Assembly: GCA_035461385.1 (NCBI GenBank)
Contig: DATHVI010000180.1
Span: 1 to 42,888 of the forward strand
Source of the DNA: DATHVI01 sp035461385
GTDB lineage: Bacteria; Actinomycetota; Thermoleophilia; Solirubrobacterales; 70-9
Reading direction: 5' to 3'
DNA length: 42,888 nt
The position numbers and the translations under genes were made by a program. The notes beneath the pieces are model-generated. The model was given only the letters and a program-made list of their open reading frames with translations. It did not search any database and had not been told where the DNA came from. Below are positions 38,556 through 42,888 of this stretch, piece after piece; positions within the stretch are counted from its first letter, which is position 1, and every line of letters starts with the position of its first letter.

Positions 38556-40921
38556 GCGCCCGCGACCACCTTCTCGCGCCGCTGCGCGGCGGCGTCGGCG
38601 ATCAACTCGAGGATCGTCGCGGGGGTGACGGGGGTCGCGTTGATCCGGACGGCGAACGGCGAGAGCGCGTCCTCGATCGCCGCGACGACCGCCGCCGGCG
38701 AGCCGATCGCGCCGGCCTCGCCGACCCCCTTCATGCCGCCCGGGATGTTGGGGGAGGGCGTGTGCTGGTGCTCGATCACGACGCTCGGAAGCTCGGCGGC
38801 GGTCGGGAGGACGTATTGCATGAAGGTCGCGAACAGGGGCTGGCCCGCCTCGTCGTAGGGCAGCGACTCGAACAGCGCGGCGCCGATCCCCTGCGCGACG
38901 CCGCCCTGGATCTGCCCCTCGACGATCGTCGGGTTGATGATCGTCCCGCAGTCGTGGACGTAGATGTAGTCGAGCAGCGACACCTCCCCGGTTTCGACGT
39001 CGACCTCGGCGACGACGATGTTCGCTCCGTAGGGCCAGGCGAACTGCGGCGGATCGAAGGCCCGGATCTCCTCGATCCCCGGGTCCTCGCCCTCCGGGAG
39101 CTCGATCGCCCGGATGTAGGCGGCGCGTCCGACGTCCGCCATCGTCACCGCCGGCTCCGGCGCCCCCTTGACGTGGATCCTGCCGGACTCGATCACCAGG
39201 TCGTGCTCGTTGGCCTCGAGCATGTGCGCGGCGATCCGCAGCACCTTCGCGCGAACCGCCGTCGCCGCCCTCGCCACCGCCGCCCCGCCTACGGCGGCGC
39301 CGCGGCTGGCGCCGGTTCCGTAGCCGGTGTACGGGACCTGGCTAGTGTCGCCGGTGACGACGGTGATCTGATCCGGGTCGATCCCGAGGGTGTCGGCGCA
39401 GATCTGCGCGAGCGCATTCGTGATCCCCTGACCCATCTCGCAGATCCCCGTGTAGACCGTCACCTCGCCTCCGGGCTCGACCCGGACGCGGGCGATGTCG
39501 TAGCCGCCCTGCTGGACGCCGCCCTCGTTGAGCATCCGCGACGGGCCGAGGGCGGAGTTCTCGGTGTAGAAGGAGATCCCGATCCCGACGTAACGGCCGC
39601 TCGCCCGGAGCTCCGCCTGGCGCTGCCGCCAGCCGCGCTCGGCGAGAAGCTCGAGCGCGCGGTCGAGGCAGGCACGGTAGTCGCCGCTGTCGAGCGTGTG
39701 ATGGAGGCTCTTGCGCGGCAGCCGCTCGGGCGGAATGAAGTTGCGCCGCCGCAGGTCCTCGCGCTCGATCCCGAGCTCCCGGGCGAGCCGGTCGACGGTG
39801 CGCTCGACGATGAAGTTCGCCTGCGGCTGCCCCCAGCCCCGATAGGAGCCGAGCGGTGTCTTGTTCGTGACCACCGCTCGAGCGCGCACCCGCGCGCTGG
39901 GGATCTCGTAGACGTTGGTCAGCATCACCGACGTCAGCCAGAGCGGGCCGTAGCCGACGGTGTGCATCGCCGCCCCCATGTCGCCGACGATCTCCCCCTT
40001 CACGCCCGTGATCGTCCCGTCGGCGAGCGCCGCCATGCTGATCTCGGCCCGCTGCTCGCGCGCATGCACGGTCGCCAGGAACGACTCCATCCGGTCCTCG
40101 ACCCAGCGCACCGGTCGGCCCGACGCGCGGGCGGCGAGCGCGATCGCGGTCTCCTCCGGATAGAAGTGGAACTTGGCTCCGAACCCGCCGCCGATCCGCG
40201 GGACCAGGACGCGGATCCGATGCTCGGGCAGCCCCAGCACCTGCGCGAGCAGGTCGCGGGCGATGTGAAGGATCTGGGACGACGTCCAGAGGGTGAGCTC
40301 GTTGACGTTGGCGTCCCACTCGGCGAGGACGCCTCGGGTTTCGAGCGAGCACGCGAACTGACGTTGGATCCGGTACCGCTCGGTGACGACGAGGTCGGCC
40401 TCCTCGAACGCCCGGTCGACATCGCCGATCTCCTTCTCGAACGTCGCGCAGACGTTGTCGGGCCAGTCGAGATCGTCGTAGACGACCGGCGCACCGTCGT
40501 CGAGGGCGCGATCGACGTCTCCGACGGATGGCAGCGGTTCCCAGTCGACGACGATCTCGTCACGGGCGTCCTCGGCGATGTAAGGCGAGTCGGCGACGAC
40601 GACCGCGACCGGCTCGCCGGTGTAGCGGACGCGCCCGCGGGCGAGCGCGTAGTAGGGAGTCTCGCGCTCCCCGAACAGGTGCGTGTTCGGCTGCGGGGCG
40701 AGGTCGGCGGGGAGGTCGTCGCCGGTGAGCACCGCGTGGACACCGGGCATCGCGGTCGCCGCCGAGACGTCGATCGAGTCGATCCGGGCGTTCGGGAATG
40801 GACTCCGCAGGAAGGCCGCGTGGGCCATCCCAGGACGACTGAGATCGCCCACGAACCGGCCCTGGCCGGTCAGCAACTCTCCATCCTCGCGCCGCCGCAT
40901 CCGGCGGCCAACCCACGACAC
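38552..40921 (-). CDS. Molybdenum hydroxylase large (molybdopterin) subunit, CoxL/XDH-like
   Basis: The catalytic subunit of 789 residues: GRRMRRREDGELLTGQGRFV at the N-terminus, GGGFGAKFHFYPEE (about 243-256), CEMGQGITNALAQI in the cofactor region, and the catalytic Glu at E735 (MKGVGEAGAIGSP). The active-site loop reads PLGSYRGWGQPQ. It therefore lacks the AYRCSFR Cys of true CO dehydrogenase and resembles form II or xanthine-type hydroxylases. It would hydroxylate a carbon next to a ring nitrogen using water. The GTG start has AGGAGGT seven bases before it, and it is the first gene of the 19-kb operon. The ring substrate is unknown. Confidence 0.92.
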   Translation of the reverse strand: MSWVGRRMRRREDGELLTGQGRFVGDLSRPGMAHAAFLRSPFPNARIDSIDVSAATAMPGVHAVLTGDDLPADLAPQPNTHLFGERETPYYALARGRVRYTGEPVAVVVADSPYIAEDARDEIVVDWEPLPSVGDVDRALDDGAPVVYDDLDWPDNVCATFEKEIGDVDRAFEEADLVVTERYRIQRQFACSLETRGVLAEWDANVNELTLWTSSQILHIARDLLAQVLGLPEHRIRVLVPRIGGGFGAKFHFYPEETAIALAARASGRPVRWVEDRMESFLATVHAREQRAEISMAALADGTITGVKGEIVGDMGAAMHTVGYGPLWLTSVMLTNVYEIPSARVRARAVVTNKTPLGSYRGWGQPQANFIVERTVDRLARELGIEREDLRRRNFIPPERLPRKSLHHTLDSGDYRACLDRALELLAERGWRQRQAELRASGRYVGIGISFYTENSALGPSRMLNEGGVQQGGYDIARVRVEPGGEVTVYTGICEMGQGITNALAQICADTLGIDPDQITVVTGDTSQVPYTGYGTGASRGAAVGGAAVARAATAVRAKVLRIAAHMLEANEHDLVIESGRIHVKGAPEPAVTMADVGRAAYIRAIELPEGEDPGIEEIRAFDPPQFAWPYGANIVVAEVDVETGEVSLLDYIYVHDCGTIINPTIVEGQIQGGVAQGIGAALFESLPYDEAGQPLFATFMQYVLPTAAELPSVVIEHQHTPSPNIPGGMKGVGEAGAIGSPAAVVAAIEDALSPFAVRINATPVTPATILELIADAAAQRREKVVAGA

Positions 40922-40928
40922 TGGTCGG

Positions 40929-40977
40929 ACCTCCTACGTCTGACGACAGTCATATCTCCTTTCCGCCGCCGTGTCAA
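40929..40977 (-). promoter_or_regulatory. Operon promoter TTGACA-N17-TATGAC with dyad and ribosome site
   Basis: On the minus strand a perfect -35 TTGACA (40972-40977) is followed by a 17-base spacer and TATGAC (40949-40954). A dyad TGAC-tgtc-GTCA (40941-40952 on the other strand) overlaps the -10 and likely transcription start, a good place for repressor binding. AGGAGGT (40929-40935) is the ribosome site of the large subunit. It drives the whole run of fifteen genes down to 21595. Confidence 0.75.
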
Positions 40978-41007
40978 CCACTGGGCGGAAGGGCCGGGGC
41001 GGAAGGC

Positions 41008-41038
41008 GCTCCGTGCTCTGCGGAACGTGCTCCGTGCT
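41008..41038. repeat. Direct 10-base repeats, 21 bases apart, upstream of the operon promoter
   Basis: GCTCCGTGCT occurs at 41008-41017 and 41029-41038, in phase on two helical turns, about 30-60 bases upstream of the -35 box of the operon. The spacing suits an activator with two subunits on one DNA face. The repeats may also be chance in GC-rich DNA. Confidence 0.35.
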
Positions 41039-41065
41039 TCGGCTCGCGAACCCGGGACGCGCGGA

Positions 41066-41620
41066 CTACTCGGGGGCGTCCATCGTCACGATCGGACCCC
41101 GCGGGCCGCGTTCGGTCGCGGTGTCGCCGAATCCCGGCCGGGGCTCGTCCTCCGGGGCGAGCGGCGAGCAGTGAAAGTGCCAGATCTTCCACTCACGGCC
41201 GCCGCGCCCGTCGTCGCGGCGGAACACCGACGTCTCGCGGAACCGGAACCGGACCGTGTCGCCGCGGCGCTCGTAATGCGGTGCCGCCGCATCCATGATC
41301 GCCGAGCCGGACCCCTCGCTGGAGGCGATCACCACCGGCAGGATGCCCTCGGCCGTCAGGTAGGCCATGTCGCCGTCGACGACGACCCTGATGTCCCAGA
41401 GCTCCGGCGGCTCGGTCGGGACCATGTGCTGCTTGTAGTGGCGGAAGAGGTGCTCCTTCTCCGCGAGGCTGTAGTAGGGATGCCCGTTGAGGTTCCACAT
41501 CAGGTAGTCGGGCGCGAAGCACTCGCGCATCCGCTCGACATCGAGGCCGCGGTTCGACGCCCACCACTGCCGGTGCACGCGGCGGATCTCCGCGACGTCG
41601 CTTTCAGGTCCCCGGTCCAC
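41066..41620 (-). CDS. SnoaL/NTF2-like protein (184 aa)
   Basis: A cone-shaped NTF2-like fold is suggested by the N-terminal helices (VAEIRRVHRQWWASNRGLDV), ERMRECFAPDYLMWNLNGHP (about 29-48), VVVDGDMAYLTAEGILPVVI (about 81-100) and the closing strands TVRFRFRETSVFRRDDG and EWKIWHFHCS. Such proteins are small isomerases, cyclases or binding proteins. The trp/his-rich end (WHFHCSPL) fits the DUF4440/SnoaL_3 type. The GTG has an ideal GAGGAGGCAC ribosome site and lies inside the DUF1028 frame (17-base overlap), so the two are translated from one transcript. The substrate is unknown. Confidence 0.75.
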   Translation of the reverse strand: MDRGPESDVAEIRRVHRQWWASNRGLDVERMRECFAPDYLMWNLNGHPYYSLAEKEHLFRHYKQHMVPTEPPELWDIRVVVDGDMAYLTAEGILPVVIASSEGSGSAIMDAAAPHYERRGDTVRFRFRETSVFRRDDGRGGREWKIWHFHCSPLAPEDEPRPGFGDTATERGPRGPIVTMDAPE

Positions 41621-42491
41621 GCCGTGCCTCCTCCTCCAGCTCGTAGCTCGCTTCCTCACCCTCTCCCCGCAAGTAGTCGAGGACGACCGGATCGATTCGA
41701 TCCGCCCCCCGGACTCGCTCTTCCAGATTGACGATTCCCGCCCACGTCTCGAGATCGGCCGCGAGGTCTCCGCTCGCATGACCCAGCGCCCCCAAGCGGT
41801 CGACGAGCTCGCCCCGCAGGCCGTCGTCAACCGGGATCCACCGATCCTCGGGCGTCGAGCCGAAGTAGAGCTCGTGGAGCTCGAACAGCCGCTCGAGCTC
41901 GGCGACGGGCTCGGGGTGGTCGTCGACACGGAGATCGACGGCGATGTCGGCGCCGCCGTAGCCCCGGCCGGCGCCGACCACCAGCAGCGCCGCGGCCTGC
42001 TTGCCCCTCCGGTCCCCGCCGGCGGCGTCGCCTGCCGCGAGGGCGCGCATCAAGCGATCGCCAAGCGAAAGCTCCGGAGTCGACTCGAACGTCTCGGCGA
42101 GGGCGGTGATCGTCTCCCCGGATGCGAGCATGTTGCCCTGGACCGCGTAGCCCTCGCCGGTGCGGTCGCCGGCCCACCCGATGCACCGGTCACCGGTATG
42201 GGTCGCGGTGCGCCCCTCCCGATCGATGAGGGCGAGCTGTCGCTGAGCCTCGCCCTCGTCGGCCGCGAGCAGGCGCTCGAGCGCCTCCGGAGCGGAGAGG
42301 CCCTCCGACATCAACCCCAGCCCGTGCTCCCCGTGGGACGCCTTGATCCACGATTGGGTCGCGACCGCTCCCACCTCCGCCTGGGCCCAGGCGCAGAGCG
42401 CGCCCACGGCCAAGAATCGGGAGGCGACCGCGACGCCCCACTCGCCGCGTTCGAGGTCGCAGGCGACGATCGAGAAGGTGTGGACCGGCAT
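41604..42491 (-). CDS. DUF1028 family protein (Ntn-hydrolase-like)
   Basis: A 295-residue protein beginning MPVHTFSIVACDLERGEWGV, the standard DUF1028 opening. GALCAWAQAEVGAVATQSW, GLGLMSEGLSAPEALERLLA, RQLALIDREGRTATHTGDRC, GEGYAVQGNMLAS and GDRRGKQAAALLVV are all family positions. The fold is of the Ntn-hydrolase type, but the reaction is not established. Here the family portion ends near 215; the last 80 residues form a helical extension (PVAELERLFELHELYFG). A second ATG at 42500 adds three residues; AGGA spacing favours the one used. The SnoaL-like gene overlaps its end by 17 bases. Confidence 0.85.
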   Translation of the reverse strand: MPVHTFSIVACDLERGEWGVAVASRFLAVGALCAWAQAEVGAVATQSWIKASHGEHGLGLMSEGLSAPEALERLLAADEGEAQRQLALIDREGRTATHTGDRCIGWAGDRTGEGYAVQGNMLASGETITALAETFESTPELSLGDRLMRALAAGDAAGGDRRGKQAAALLVVGAGRGYGGADIAVDLRVDDHPEPVAELERLFELHELYFGSTPEDRWIPVDDGLRGELVDRLGALGHASGDLAADLETWAGIVNLEERVRGADRIDPVVLDYLRGEGEEASYELEEEARRGPGT

Positions 42492-42680
42492 CGCGCTCAT
42501 CCTGGTCGGATCGTGCTCAGCCGCTCGACTCGCGCCGCTCGTCGCACATTGCCATCCAGGAGTGCTACCGGATATCCGCTCGTCTTGAGGCCTTCGATCG
42601 TCAGCCCGGTGTGCTCGGGGCCACGGCTGATCCGGTGACTGACCCATGGTGGGGTGGGCGCTCCCTCACTCGCGACAATC

Positions 42681-42708
42681 TTGCCGCTAGTGGGCGTACT
42701 AATATATC
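42681..42708 (+). promoter_or_regulatory. AT-rich promoter region for gcvPA
   Basis: TTGCCG (42681-42686), a 16-base spacer and TATATC (42703-42708) give a plausible promoter in the one clearly AT-rich spot of the region (ACTAATATATC). On the minus strand the same spot reads TATATT and could serve the DUF1028 gene, about 200 bases away. The rest of the 256-base gap between the two genes shows no feature I can name. I looked for the conserved core of a glycine riboswitch and did not find it. Confidence 0.45.
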
Positions 42709-42738
42709 AGTCTCCGAATCAGTCAGTCTCGAATCAGT
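42708..42738 (+). repeat. Tandem 16/15-base direct repeat just before gcvPA
   Basis: CAGTCTCCGAATCAGT (42708-42723) is followed at once by CAGTCTCGAATCAGT (42724-42738), identical except for one missing C. The repeats lie between the -10 box and the ATG, ending nine bases before the start codon, and replace a normal ribosome site. They could be an operator or a recent slippage duplication. Confidence 0.7.
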
Positions 42739-42747
42739 GGATCGACA

Positions 42748-42888
42748 ATGACCCGCTACACCCCCGCCACCGACGACGACCGGGCGGCGATGCTCGCCGC
42801 GATCGGCGTCACCTCGATCGACGCCCTGTTCGAGCAGATCCCGGCCCCGCTGCGCCTCGAGCGCCCGCTCGACCTCCCCGCCGGGCTC
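42748..42888 (+). CDS. gcvPA: Glycine dehydrogenase (decarboxylating) subunit 1, N-terminal 47 residues
   Basis: The start of the P-protein subunit 1 of the glycine cleavage system, which decarboxylates glycine with PLP and passes aminomethyl to the H-protein. The first residues (MTRYTPATDDDRAAMLAAIG, then VTSIDALFEQIP and RLERPLDLP) match the GcvPA N-terminus closely. The gene runs off the window. There is no clear ribosome site before the ATG (GGATCGAC only). If the adjacent operon yields sarcosine and then glycine, this gene would be the metabolic outlet; that link is inference. Confidence 0.88.
   Translation, partial: MTRYTPATDDDRAAMLAAIGVTSIDALFEQIPAPLRLERPLDLPAGL

Noticed and set aside
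37189..40921. Aerobic carbon monoxide dehydrogenase (coxLMS)
   Set aside because: The large subunit lacks the AYRCSFR cysteine motif, and the genes lead a nitrogen-compound operon.
38762..41731. A 989-codon open frame on the plus strand
   Set aside because: It runs antisense through the molybdenum hydroxylase large subunit, which has all family motifs. The antisense translation is Arg/Asp/Val-rich low complexity, as expected from GC-rich codon bias.
42500..42747. Glycine riboswitch before gcvPA
   Set aside because: The conserved aptamer core is not visible on the plus strand, and the likely 5' leader is only about 35 bases long.
1..42888. Mobile element, prophage or CRISPR content
   Set aside because: No transposase, integrase, terminal repeats, tRNA-borne attachment site or regularly spaced repeats were found, and base composition is uniform.

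Overview
The window is very GC-rich (visibly about 70% G+C), gene-dense DNA. Ribosome sites are strong (AGGAGG type), GTG and TTG starts are common, and many genes overlap through ATGA or GTGA junctions. This pattern, the Crp-MFS fusion, the F420-type LLM oxidoreductase and the many secreted proteins suggest an actinobacterium. A Thermoleophilia/Solirubrobacterales-like soil organism is my best guess, and that placement is inference. I see no rRNA, tRNA, CRISPR array, insertion sequence or phage gene. No stretch above 300 bases lacks a gene.

Left (1-5100): a minus-strand operon mmsA, class III aminotransferase, ald (the last cut by the window edge), joined by GTGA overlaps and divergent from a PucR-type regulator. 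Together the enzymes would convert an omega-amino acid such as beta-alanine to the semialdehyde and then acetyl-CoA, with alanine recycled to pyruvate.

Middle (5100-21440): mostly unrelated single genes. They are a secreted protein, an SRPBCC protein, an MFS transporter fused to a cyclic-nucleotide domain and preceded by an 11-codon leader ORF, a zinc-ribbon protein, a Usp-like protein, a tandem amidase whose second half is catalytically dead, a VOC protein, a PLP decarboxylase, a THEP1-like NTPase, a DUF429 protein, a large secreted M14 carboxypeptidase, a secreted beta-propeller and two small membrane or exported proteins. At 9223-10157 two adjacent genes each carry the same 18-residue RHIM-like (amyloid-signalling-like) motif. 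This pair is the best candidate for an undescribed system.

Right (21595-40921): fifteen minus-strand genes form what looks like one 19.3-kb operon behind a good promoter (TTGACA-N17-TATGAC). In order they encode a three-subunit molybdenum hydroxylase, a ureohydrolase, a FadR-type GntR regulator, an isochorismatase-fold amidase, HyuB (fused to an acetone-carboxylase-gamma-like zinc domain), HyuA, an F420-type LLM oxidoreductase, a BMP-type nucleoside ABC importer (ATPase, two permeases, lipoprotein), a CodA-like deaminase and an AtzA/TrzN-like deaminase. Deaminase, then ATP-dependent hydantoinase, then N-carbamoyl amidase is the logic of creatinine/N-methylhydantoin breakdown. The hydroxylase, ureohydrolase and second deaminase point to a broader or different N-heterocycle.

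Far right (41066-42888): a SnoaL-like protein and a DUF1028 protein (minus strand), then the start of gcvPA (glycine cleavage P-protein subunit 1, plus strand). A tandem 15/16-base repeat lies just upstream of gcvPA.
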